A DNA stretch of 6,191 bases from Colimorpha sp034178965 (lineage in GTDB: Bacteria > Bacteroidota > Bacteroidia > Bacteroidales > P3), in the NCBI GenBank assembly GCA_034178965.1, contig JAXFQM010000054.1, positions 1-6,191 on the forward strand. Reading direction: 5' to 3'. The translations under genes were made by a program, and so were the position numbers. Numbering within the stretch: the stretch's first letter is position 1; each line of letters begins with the position of its first letter. Under the pieces are notes generated by a model, which did no database searches, was not told where the DNA came from, and saw nothing but the letters and a program-made list of their open reading frames with translations. Positions 1-6,191 of this stretch are shown piece after piece.

Positions 1-3000
1 CATGGGGACATGGACAAAGGTAAAGGAGAAACTTAGCCCACAAATAGCACAAATAGAGAAAGAGATGGCTTTTGAGTTGGGCGGACGTTCGCTCGCAGCG
101 TTTTTCGAAGAGGTTTCCACTTATGCCGACATGTTGACGCAAAGCGCCATCACCCGATACAATGCGCTGATAGGTGGTAAGAGCGAAGGAGACAGGAAGG
201 TTCAAGGACTGAACGAATACATCAACCTCTATAACCAAATGGTTGGGTGTAAGAATCGGCTGCCCAAGATGACCGAGCTCTACAAGATGATACTCAGCGA
301 CCGCGAGAGCGTATCGTGGCTGCCCAACAACTTCAAGACCGACAACGAGTTGACCGAGGCGGTGGAAAAGGCCTACAAAGAGATTGTTGGAACCGTGTTT
401 ATTGGCAAGGACAATCAGCCTTCGCTTAAAAAAATGCTGGCCAATTTGAAAAATTATGACTTGTCGGGCATCTTTATCAAGAACGATACCATCCTCACCG
501 CTGTAGTGAAACAGGCCTATGGTGATTGGGCTGGAATGAGCAAAGGTTTGGCCGCAAAATACAATGACGCGTATCCTCAAGGCAAGAAGAGCGATGAGAT
601 ATATGCAAAGGAACGCAAGGAGTGGATGGACAGTTTCGACAGTTTCTCTATCAAAGACATTTGCTATTACACCCAGAAAAACGACGTGGTGAATTGGTAC
701 GAAGGTCTTTGGAGCAAAGATGATACTAATGCATTTGAGAAAGTTGAGAATGCTTACCAGTCGGCTAAAGACTTGCTGAATACCGAGTATAGAGGCAACC
801 TGAAGGAGGATGCCAAGAGTATCGAAACGCTGAAGAGGCTGCTCGACGCCCTCAAAGAGTTGCAACGCCTGGCAGAGACACTAAGGGGCTGTGGCGACGA
901 AAGCGGCCGCGACGGACGTTTTTATGCCGAATGGGAGAGCAATATGGTCGTGCTCGAACAAGTGACCCCGCTCTACAACATGGTGCGCAACTACGTGACC
1001 CAAAAGCCCTATAGCGAAGAAAAATTCAAACTCAATTTCAACAGCCCACAACTGATGAACGGATGGGATCAGAACAAAGAGGTTGATTGTCTAGGGGTAC
1101 TGCTTCGCAAGGAGGGGATGTACTACCTCGGTATCATGGACAAGAGCTGCCGAAGATCATTCTCCGGCGACCTGCCTTGCGACGGCGACTGCTACGAGAA
1201 GGTGGACTATAAATTGCTGCCCGGTGCCAATAAGATGCTACCTAAGGTGTTCTTCTCAAACAAGAATATTGATTTCTACGGACCGTCTGCAGAACTGATG
1301 AGCCACTATGAGCAAGGCACCCATAAGAAGGGTGAACAGTTCAACATAAAGCACTGCCGCGAACTGATAGATTTCTTTAAGTCTTCCATTGAGAGACATC
1401 CAGATTGGGTAAAGTTCGATTTTGAGTTTTCTAACACTAACAACTACAACGACATTTCGGATTTTTATCGAGAGGTGGAGCAACAGGGATATAACCTCAC
1501 ATTCCATCCAGTCTCGATGTCGTACATAGACACGTTGGTGGACGACGGCAAACTCTACCTCTTCCAAATCTACAACAAAGATTTTTCTACCTACAGCAAA
1601 GGCACGCCCAACATGCACACCCTTTATTGGAAGGCGCTCTTCAGTGAGGATAACCTAAAGGATGTAGTTTACAAACTCAACGGTGAGGCCGAGGTCTTCT
1701 TCCGCCGTAAGTCGGTGACATACGATGAGAAACATCAGCGGGAAGGCTACCACCGAGACAAACTCGAGGGTAAATTCGACTACCCGATTTATAAGGATCG
1801 CCGCTACTCGATAGACAAGTTCCAGTTCCATGTGCCGATTACGATGAATTTCAAGGCTACAGGAAGAGAAAATATCGACCAGCAAGTACGCGAGTTCGCC
1901 AAGGCTGGCGGAGTGAAACACATCATCGGAATCGACCGCGGTGAGCGTCATCTGCTCTACCTCTCGATGATTGACCTCAAAGGCAGGATTGTGAAGCAGT
2001 TCTCCCTCAACGACATTGTGAACGAATACAAGGGGCAGACCTATAGGACCAACTACCGCAAATTGCTCGACAAAAAAGAGGAGAACCGCGACACGGCACG
2101 CAGAAACTGGCAGACCATAGAGCGTATCAAAGATCTCAAAGAAGGATACTTGAGCCAGGTGGTGCATATCATCAGCCAAATGATGGTGGAGTATCAAGCC
2201 ATTGTGGTGTTGGAGGACCTAAACTTTGGATTTATGCGTGGCCGCCAGAAGGTGGAGAAACAGATATATCAGAAGTTCGAGAAAATGCTGATTGACAAAC
2301 TCAATTATCTTGTGAATAAAAAGAATCCTATAGACGAGATAGGAGGTGTGTTGCATGCCCTGCAACTCACATCGAAGTTCGAGTGTTTCCAAAAACTGGG
2401 CAAGCAAAGTGGCTTCCTGTTCTATGTGCCAGCTAGTCTCACCTCGAAGATTGACCCCGTGACGGGATTTGCCAACTATATCAACACCAAATACGAGAGC
2501 CGTGAAAAAGCCTGCGAACTGCTAGACAAGTTTGCCGACATTCGCTACAACGAAGCCAAGGGATATTTCGAGTTTGTGATTGACGAATACAAGAAGTTCA
2601 ACCCAAAGGCAGCGGGCCGACAGCAGTGGCGGGTCTGTAGTTACGGCACTCGTATCAAAACCTTCCGCAATCTAAAGAAAAACAGCGTATGGGACAGCGA
2701 AGAAATCCACCTCACCAAGGAACTGAAGCAGCTTTTTGACGATAAAGGCATAGACTACTCCTCCAACCTGAAGGAGCAGATACTATGCAATGACGATGCC
2801 AAATTCCTGGAGCAGTTGCTCTACCTGCTGGGACTGGTACTGCAGATGCGCAATAGTGAGTCGGGCACAGAGGTAGACTACATTATCTCGCCGGTGGCCA
2901 ACGATGAAGGTGAATTCTATTGTAGCAACAATGCCAATGATGCTCTGCCCAAGGATGCCGATGCCAACGGAGCTTACAATATTGCCCGCAAGGGTCTTTG

Positions 3001-3106
3001 GGCTGTGATGCGGATGCGACAGGCTACAGATCCGATGGAGGTGAAACTAACCATGAGCAACGAGGAATGGATGAACTTCGCCCAAGAAAAACCATATAAA
3101 AAATAA
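1..3106 (+). CDS. cas12a: Cas12a (Cpf1) RNA-guided DNA nuclease, 5' partial
   Basis: Type V-A effector: it processes its own pre-crRNA and cuts target DNA next to a T-rich PAM with one RuvC site. Numbering is from the ATG at base 2, which is an internal codon and not the true start. The WED-I segment and start of REC1, roughly 190-210 residues by recalled alignment to LbCas12a/FnCas12a, lie upstream of the window. Rough domains: REC1 1-125, REC2 126-336, WED-II 337-406, PI 407-515, WED-III 516-620, then RuvC-I, RuvC-II, Nuc and RuvC-III to 1034. Catalytic residues seen: D645 (GIDRGERH), E738 (VVLEDLNFGF), D987 (DADANGAYNIA); the Nuc arginine is R950 (LQMRNS). The D645-E738 spacing of 93 matches D832-E925 of LbCas12a. 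Pre-crRNA processing residues are H578, K587 and K598, with Y602 at the usual Phe. PAM-side residues are N353, K359, C363, M412 and K415. No frameshift is seen. It ends 6 nt before cas4, as the first gene of the visible operon. Confidence 0.97.
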   Translation, partial: MGTWTKVKEKLSPQIAQIEKEMAFELGGRSLAAFFEEVSTYADMLTQSAITRYNALIGGKSEGDRKVQGLNEYINLYNQMVGCKNRLPKMTELYKMILSDRESVSWLPNNFKTDNELTEAVEKAYKEIVGTVFIGKDNQPSLKKMLANLKNYDLSGIFIKNDTILTAVVKQAYGDWAGMSKGLAAKYNDAYPQGKKSDEIYAKERKEWMDSFDSFSIKDICYYTQKNDVVNWYEGLWSKDDTNAFEKVENAYQSAKDLLNTEYRGNLKEDAKSIETLKRLLDALKELQRLAETLRGCGDESGRDGRFYAEWESNMVVLEQVTPLYNMVRNYVTQKPYSEEKFKLNFNSPQLMNGWDQNKEVDCLGVLLRKEGMYYLGIMDKSCRRSFSGDLPCDGDCYEKVDYKLLPGANKMLPKVFFSNKNIDFYGPSAELMSHYEQGTHKKGEQFNIKHCRELIDFFKSSIERHPDWVKFDFEFSNTNNYNDISDFYREVEQQGYNLTFHPVSMSYIDTLVDDGKLYLFQIYNKDFSTYSKGTPNMHTLYWKALFSEDNLKDVVYKLNGEAEVFFRRKSVTYDEKHQREGYHRDKLEGKFDYPIYKDRRYSIDKFQFHVPITMNFKATGRENIDQQVREFAKAGGVKHIIGIDRGERHLLYLSMIDLKGRIVKQFSLNDIVNEYKGQTYRTNYRKLLDKKEENRDTARRNWQTIERIKDLKEGYLSQVVHIISQMMVEYQAIVVLEDLNFGFMRGRQKVEKQIYQKFEKMLIDKLNYLVNKKNPIDEIGGVLHALQLTSKFECFQKLGKQSGFLFYVPASLTSKIDPVTGFANYINTKYESREKACELLDKFADIRYNEAKGYFEFVIDEYKKFNPKAAGRQQWRVCSYGTRIKTFRNLKKNSVWDSEEIHLTKELKQLFDDKGIDYSSNLKEQILCNDDAKFLEQLLYLLGLVLQMRNSESGTEVDYIISPVANDEGEFYCSNNANDALPKDADANGAYNIARKGLWAVMRMRQATDPMEVKLTMSNEEWMNFAQEKPYKK

Positions 3107-3112
3107 CATACA

Positions 3113-3679
3113 GTGGGAGAAGACTATATATTGCTCTCGACACTGAACGACTACAGTTTTTGCCCGTACTCCATATACCTGCACAACATTTATATGGAAA
3201 CGGACGAAGGACTATATCATGCCACACCTCAAACGCAGGGACGCTTGTCTCACAAAGTGGTGGATGGCAAAAAATCATCCACCCGCAAAGAAGATCTTAT
3301 GGCAATGCCTGTCTGCTGCCATGAACTGGGCATTATGGGAAAGATAGATATCTATAAAGGAAGAGAACATCATCTGATAGAGCGCAAGTACCAAATGAAG
3401 CGGATATTTCAAGGACAGTTGTACCAGGTTTGGGGCGAATACTTCTGCATGAAGGAAATGGGATATGAGGTGGATAGGGTGTCGTTTTATGAGATATCTA
3501 CCAATAAGATGCTGACACAGAGGCTGCCAGGGGTGAGAGAGTGGGGTGAACTTAAATCTTTTATTGAAAAATATAAAGCATTTGATCCGTCAGAGACGAT
3601 AGAAACCAGTGCCAAGAAATGCGCCCACTGTATATACAGCGCGTTGTGTGAAAAAACAGAACAGGAAAATGTTTACTAA
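3113..3679 (+). CDS. cas4: Cas4 exonuclease of CRISPR adaptation
   Basis: RecB-like nuclease with a 4Fe-4S cluster; in this family it trims prespacers and helps select those with a correct PAM, working with Cas1-Cas2. The protein is 188 aa, a normal Cas4 length. Cluster cysteines are C17 (FCPYS) and C170, C173, C179 (CAHCIYSALC). RecB-type residues are H47 (GRLSH), D79 (GIMGKIDIY), E90 and K92 (the ExK motif in LIERK), and the Q102/Q105-Y110 segment (QLYQVWGEY). The start is the GTG at 3113: the cas12a stop TAA at 3104 lies in the same frame, and the next Met comes only after the conserved YILLSTLNDYSFCPYS segment. No convincing ribosome site precedes it, so translation may be coupled to cas12a, which ends 6 nt upstream. 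Its last 11 nt overlap cas1. All key residues are present, so it should be active. Confidence 0.95.
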   Translation: MGEDYILLSTLNDYSFCPYSIYLHNIYMETDEGLYHATPQTQGRLSHKVVDGKKSSTRKEDLMAMPVCCHELGIMGKIDIYKGREHHLIERKYQMKRIFQGQLYQVWGEYFCMKEMGYEVDRVSFYEISTNKMLTQRLPGVREWGELKSFIEKYKAFDPSETIETSAKKCAHCIYSALCEKTEQENVY

Positions 3680-4643
3680 CAAGGATTTGGAATACAAGTC
3701 GATATTCGTTGTGAACTGCGAAGAACAGCGCGCACTAAGGGTGTCGAACGGAGAACTCCTGCTTGAGGAAGTACACGAAGAGGGTAAGAGGACTTTGACT
3801 AAGATGCCATTTCAAAAAATGTTGGCATTGTTTGTAATAGGACATATCACTATCACCACCCCTCTGATAGAGAAGTGTAAGAAGAATAATGTGGCGCTTT
3901 GCGTGATGAAACATAATCTTCGCCCCGTGTTTTTTGAGGGAGAGAGTGCGGAGGCGAACTTCTTGCTGCGAAAGAGGCAGTACGCATTGGATAAAGAAGA
4001 TGTCAATGTGGCTAAAGCGTTGATGCGATGTAAGTTTAAGAACCAGTGTAAACTGCTGAAAAACACAAGAAAAAAAGATGCGCTCACGTTGGATGCCATT
4101 GCATGGTGCGAAGAGGCTTTGAATCGCCTTCCCTTCGAAAAGAGGTGCGAATCACTTATGGGATTGGAGGGGTGTGTAGCCAGGTCTTTCTTTGCTGCCT
4201 ATTATCAAGACTTGAAATGGAAGCAGCGTCTGCCAAGGTTGAAATGTGATGCAATTAACGCCGCATTGGATATCGGGTACACATTGTTGTTTAACTTTGT
4301 GGAGGTATATGCACGAATGTTCGGTTTCGACCTTTATATGGGGGTGTACCATAGACTGTGGTTCAAACGAAAGTCGTTGGTGTGTGACTTGATTGAACCG
4401 TTTCGCTGCATAATAGATCAACAAATGCGAAAAGCATGGAACTTGGGCCAGGTTCGCGAAGAAGACTTCGACGTAACGAAGGGCGAATATCGGTTAAAGT
4501 TTGAAAAGAATGGAGATTACTGCAAGTTATTCTATACAGCTTTGGCCGACCACAAGAAAGACATCTTTGTTTTTATGCAAGGATATTATCGCCACTTTAT
4601 GAGGTCATCGGAGTGGACGAAATACCCGATTTTTGAAATCTGA
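3669..4643 (+). CDS. cas1: Cas1 CRISPR integrase
   Basis: Metal-dependent integrase that, with Cas2, inserts new spacers at the leader-proximal repeat. The protein is 324 aa, usual for Cas1. The N-terminal part carries the family pattern SIFVVN, LRVSNGELLLEE and FVIGHITITTPLIEKC. The helical catalytic domain has E167 (MGLEGCVARSFF), H228 (YMGVYHRLW), and D240 and E243 (VCDLIEPFR), the expected metal-binding set, plus the conserved NAALDIGYTLLFN segment. I chose the ATG at 3669, inside the end of cas4 (11-nt overlap). The frame is open 60 nt further upstream to 3609, but those residues are only cas4 read in another frame. A GTG at 3648 is a less likely start. An AGGA at 3663-3666 lies only 2 nt from the ATG, too close to be a standard ribosome site, so coupling to cas4 is likely. 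cas2 follows after 2 nt. Confidence 0.97.
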   Translation: MFTNKDLEYKSIFVVNCEEQRALRVSNGELLLEEVHEEGKRTLTKMPFQKMLALFVIGHITITTPLIEKCKKNNVALCVMKHNLRPVFFEGESAEANFLLRKRQYALDKEDVNVAKALMRCKFKNQCKLLKNTRKKDALTLDAIAWCEEALNRLPFEKRCESLMGLEGCVARSFFAAYYQDLKWKQRLPRLKCDAINAALDIGYTLLFNFVEVYARMFGFDLYMGVYHRLWFKRKSLVCDLIEPFRCIIDQQMRKAWNLGQVREEDFDVTKGEYRLKFEKNGDYCKLFYTALADHKKDIFVFMQGYYRHFMRSSEWTKYPIFEI

Positions 4644-4645
4644 CG

Positions 4646-4918
4646 ATGTTGATAGTAAGTTACGATATAGAAAATGATAAGTTACGAGGTCGTTTTAGCC
4701 GACAGTTAACAAAGAGTGGTGCTATACGGTTGCAGTATTCGGTGTATGAAATCAACAATACCAAGCGACTTATCGAGAACCTTAAACTGATGGTTGAAAA
4801 GGATTTTGCCCCGAAGTTTGGGGGAGGAGACAGTGTAATTTTTTTCGATATTGGAACAGCCGAAGTAATAAAATATGGCAACTCAATACATAGAGACCAG
4901 GATATTGTCTTTTTCTAA
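4646..4918 (+). CDS. cas2: Cas2, structural partner of Cas1
   Basis: Small ferredoxin-fold protein of 90 aa that dimerises and bridges two Cas1 dimers in the spacer-integration complex. The N-terminal first strand MLIVSYDIEND carries the conserved Asp (D7), followed by the typical basic helix (KLRGRFSRQLTKSG) and the strand RLQYSVYEI. The length is normal and the frame intact. The ATG lies 2 nt after the cas1 stop with no clear ribosome site, consistent with translational coupling. It is the last gene before the leader and array, the usual position in V-A loci. No hairpin plus T-run terminator is visible after its stop, so operon transcripts may run into the array. Confidence 0.96.
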   Translation: MLIVSYDIENDKLRGRFSRQLTKSGAIRLQYSVYEINNTKRLIENLKLMVEKDFAPKFGGGDSVIFFDIGTAEVIKYGNSIHRDQDIVFF

Positions 4919-5075
4919 CAAGGTAACGTGTGAATGAATTTATTAAATGATATATTATGCTGTTATTGAACGCATTATTATGGTGGGCATTTAGAGGTAG
5001 GGTAAAGATGTTAAAACACGATCTGCTCTATGTGGCAGAAAATTAGTGCTTTTAAAAAAACAAATGTTTGTCAGA
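4919..5075 (+). promoter_or_regulatory. CRISPR leader (promoter and integration side)
   Basis: Non-coding stretch of 157 bp between the cas2 stop and the first repeat. It is AT-rich, with an A-run just before the array. Array direction (handle at the repeat 3' end, same strand as cas) makes this the leader, where array transcription should begin and new spacers enter. Two dyads are visible: TCTGC (5022-5026) with GCAGA (5035-5039), and ACAAA-TG-TTTGT at 5060-5071, ending 4 nt before repeat 1. The sequence AATGTTTG (5063-5070) differs by one base from the Bacteroidota -7 element TAnnTTTG, but I see no matching -33 TTTG, so the promoter position is not established. Confidence 0.75.
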
Positions 5076-6052
5076 GTCTAGAACTCAAACAAAATTTCTA
5101 CTATTGTAGATCCATCAAATCGGTCACGGTAATTGATAGTCTAGAACTCAAACAAAATTTCTACTATTGTAGATACAATCTTTGTCATAACTCTTTAACT
5201 TGTCTAGAACTCAAACAAAATTTCTACTATTGTAGATCCCAAAGACGAGTTTCAAGACTTGGTCGTCTAGAACTCAAACAAAATTTCTACTATTGTAGAT
5301 ACCCACCGAAGCCTACGAGGCTGTAGCAGTCTAGAACTCAAACAAAATTTCTACTATTGTAGATATCCGCAGGCGTTCATTCTCACGGACGATTGTCTAG
5401 AACTCAAACAAAATTTCTACTATTGTAGATAGAGCATTACCGCCCGTTGTTGTTTCGTCTAGAACTCAAACAAAATTTCTACTATTGTAGATATGAGGTA
5501 TTGTTCATCTGTTTTATAAAGTCTAGAACTCAAACAAAATTTCTACTATTGTAGATTGTTATAGGTCCGCTAAGAGTTTCATAGTCTAGAACTCAAACAA
5601 AATTTCTACTATTGTAGATAACAGCGAGTTTTTTATCAATTACAAGGTCTAGAACTCAAACAAAATTTCTACTATTGTAGATATTAGTTAAATTCAGTTA
5701 CAATATCATAGTCTAGAACTCAAACAAAATTTCTACTATTGTAGATCCGAGCAATAGATGGTCTCATCTGTTAAGTCTAGAACTCAAACAAAATTTCTAC
5801 TATTGTAGATACCTCATGCTGGGGGTGATAAAGATGGTCTAGAACTCAAACAAAATTTCTACTATTGTAGATAAATGACACAGATGAACGACCGACAAAG
5901 TCTAGAACTCAAACAAAATTTCTACTATTGTAGATGCGTGTCTGCCAACGGTTCCTAACGATGTCTAGAACTCAAACAAAATTTCTACTATTGTAGATTC
6001 CGTTGCTGCCGTCGTCCGTCACTTGGTCTAGAACTCAAACAAAATTTCTACT
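5076..6052 (+). CRISPR. Type V-A CRISPR array, 15 full repeats, 15 spacers, 1 cut repeat
   Basis: Repeats are 36 bp and identical by eye. They begin GTCTAGAACTC and end with the 19-nt Cas12a crRNA handle AATTTCTACTATTGTAGAT, whose stem is TCTAC/GTAGA around a TATT loop. Full repeats start at 5076, 5139, 5202, 5265, 5329, 5395, 5457, 5521, 5584, 5647, 5711, 5775, 5837, 5900 and 5963; a sixteenth, cut repeat starts at 6026. Spacers in order are 27, 27, 27, 28, 30, 26, 28, 27, 27, 28, 28, 26, 27, 27 and 27 nt, all different. Cas12a should cut the transcript upstream of each handle, giving handle-plus-spacer crRNAs without tracrRNA or Cas6. The open frame across 5030-5326 is an artefact of the repeats. 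No spacer has a convincing match elsewhere in the window; outside targets cannot be judged here. Confidence 0.99.
6026..6052 (+). repeat. Last CRISPR repeat, cut after base 27
   Basis: The first 27 bases match the consensus exactly, ending at TTTCTACT. The remaining nine bases (ATTGTAGAT, the loop remainder and 3' stem arm of the handle) are replaced by TGTCTTGTACTG. The exact match followed by an abrupt change suggests insertion or recombination rather than gradual decay. Alternatively it could be a natural degenerate end repeat. It cannot form the handle hairpin, but no spacer follows it here, so no crRNA in the window is lost. Confidence 0.85.
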
Positions 6053-6069
6053 TGTCTTGTACTGAAAAA

Positions 6070-6094
6070 GTTGACTCTACAAACCAGAGTTAAC
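6070..6094 (+). promoter_or_regulatory. Hairpin directly before the putative transposase start
   Basis: GTTGACTCT (6070-6078) pairs with AGAGTTAAC (6086-6094) as nine base pairs, one of them G-U, around a 7-nt loop. The ATG starts at the next base. In an RNA entering from outside, for example read-through from the array, this stem would cover the ribosome-binding region. Such protection from outside transcription is known for elements like IS10 and IS50. Its role here is inferred. Confidence 0.5.
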
Positions 6095-6191
6095 ATGTTT
6101 AAGTATCACACAAAGAAGATGGAGATGTACTACAATCAGGTGATCGAAATGTACCTTGCCGGATGCTCCACTCGAACAATTTTTCAAAAAA
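6095..6191 (+). CDS. Putative transposase N-terminus, 3' partial
   Basis: An open frame of 32 codons from an ATG reaches the window end. It reads MFKYHTKKMEMYYN, then QVIEMYLAGCSTRTIFQK. The second part looks like the first helices of a helix-turn-helix DNA-binding domain, as in IS3-type OrfA proteins (a helix, then a Gly-Cys-Ser-Thr-Arg turn). No catalytic residues can be seen because the rest lies outside. The position about 40 nt inside a TG-starting end, right after the cut repeat, supports a transposase over a host gene. The family is not certain; another helix-turn-helix protein is possible. Confidence 0.5.
   Translation, partial: MFKYHTKKMEMYYNQVIEMYLAGCSTRTIFQK

Larger units (their letters stand above)
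6053..6191 (+). mobile_element. Putative insertion sequence, left end, runs off the window
   Basis: The CRISPR repeat stops at 6052 and new sequence starts with TG (TGTCTTGTACTGAAAAAG). It contains TGTACTG...AAAAGTTGAC, which resembles remembered terminal inverted repeats of IS3-family elements (IS150 group); these begin with TG and lie close to the first transposase codons. An open frame with a helix-turn-helix-like start follows from 6095 and is unfinished at the window end. The other end and any target-site duplication are outside the window, so the family is tentative and the exact boundary (6053, or 6058 at TGTACTG) is not proven. Confidence 0.55.

Noticed and set aside
2..4. ATG at base 2 as the true start of a compact ~1034-aa Cas12a
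   Set aside because: It falls where REC1 sequence already aligns to LbCas12a/FnCas12a, and the WED-I segment would be missing. The window edge is the simpler reason.
1256..2407. Reverse-strand open frames opposite cas12a, and similar ones opposite cas4, cas1 and cas2
   Set aside because: They lie wholly opposite strongly conserved coding sequence and show no recognisable domains.
3609..3668. A 20-residue N-terminal extension of Cas1
   Set aside because: It overlaps the conserved cysteine end of cas4 in another frame and has no Cas1-like sequence. The ATG at 3669 gives a normal Cas1 start.
4919..5075. A tracrRNA or anti-repeat in the leader
   Set aside because: No stretch complementary to the repeat was seen, and type V-A systems do not use a tracrRNA.
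5238..5264. Spacer 3 as a self-targeting spacer against cas1
   Set aside because: Only about 10 bases (TCAAGACTTG) match near 4206-4215, which is within chance.
5030..5326. A 98-codon open frame over the leader and first repeats
   Set aside because: Its protein is a repeated LELKQNFYYCR unit made only by the CRISPR repeats, so it is not a gene.
5606..5636. Handle stem plus the T-run in spacer 9 as an internal terminator
   Set aside because: The T-run is about 10 nt from a 5-bp stem, too far and too weak for an intrinsic terminator.
5493..5836. Spacers 7 and 12 as overlapping pieces of one target
   Set aside because: They share only ACCTCAT (7 nt, opposite strands), and the joined sequence has no T-rich PAM 5' of spacer 12.

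Overview
The window is most of a type V-A (Cas12a/Cpf1) CRISPR-Cas locus, all on the + strand. In order it holds cas12a (5' end cut off by the window edge), cas4, cas1, cas2, a leader of about 157 bp, and an array of 15 identical 36-bp repeats with 15 unique spacers. The array ends in a repeat cut at base 27, followed by what looks like the left end of an insertion sequence that runs off the window.

The source is bacterial. A Bacteroidota member (Prevotella/Porphyromonas-like) is my best guess. The grounds are remembered similarity of the Cas proteins to FnCas12a/LbCas12a-type loci, the lack of clear Shine-Dalgarno sequences before most starts, and moderate base composition. This is inference and I cannot place the genus. 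Both window edges fall inside genes (cas12a, transposase), so this may be a short contig broken at a repeated element.

Layout: 1-3106 is the C-terminal ~1034 residues of Cas12a, with all three RuvC acidic residues, the Nuc-domain arginine and the crRNA-processing residues. 3113-3679 is cas4, 3669-4643 cas1 and 4646-4918 cas2. They are packed as an operon, with 6 nt, then an 11-nt overlap, then 2 nt between genes. 4919-5075 is the leader, 5076-6052 the array, and 6053-6191 the putative IS end with the first codons of a transposase.

How they should work together (known for the family): Cas4 trims prespacers and helps select those with a correct PAM, and Cas1-Cas2 insert them at the leader-proximal repeat. 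The array transcript is cut by Cas12a itself, upstream of the 19-nt handle. Cas12a with a mature crRNA then cuts target DNA with its single RuvC site. No tracrRNA, cas6 or other effector is visible, and none is needed in V-A.

I see no wholly new system here. The points most worth a second look are the IS junction inside the last repeat, a 9-bp hairpin directly before the transposase start, the residues at the PAM-contact and RNA-processing positions, and the single-stop, same-frame junction between cas12a and cas4.
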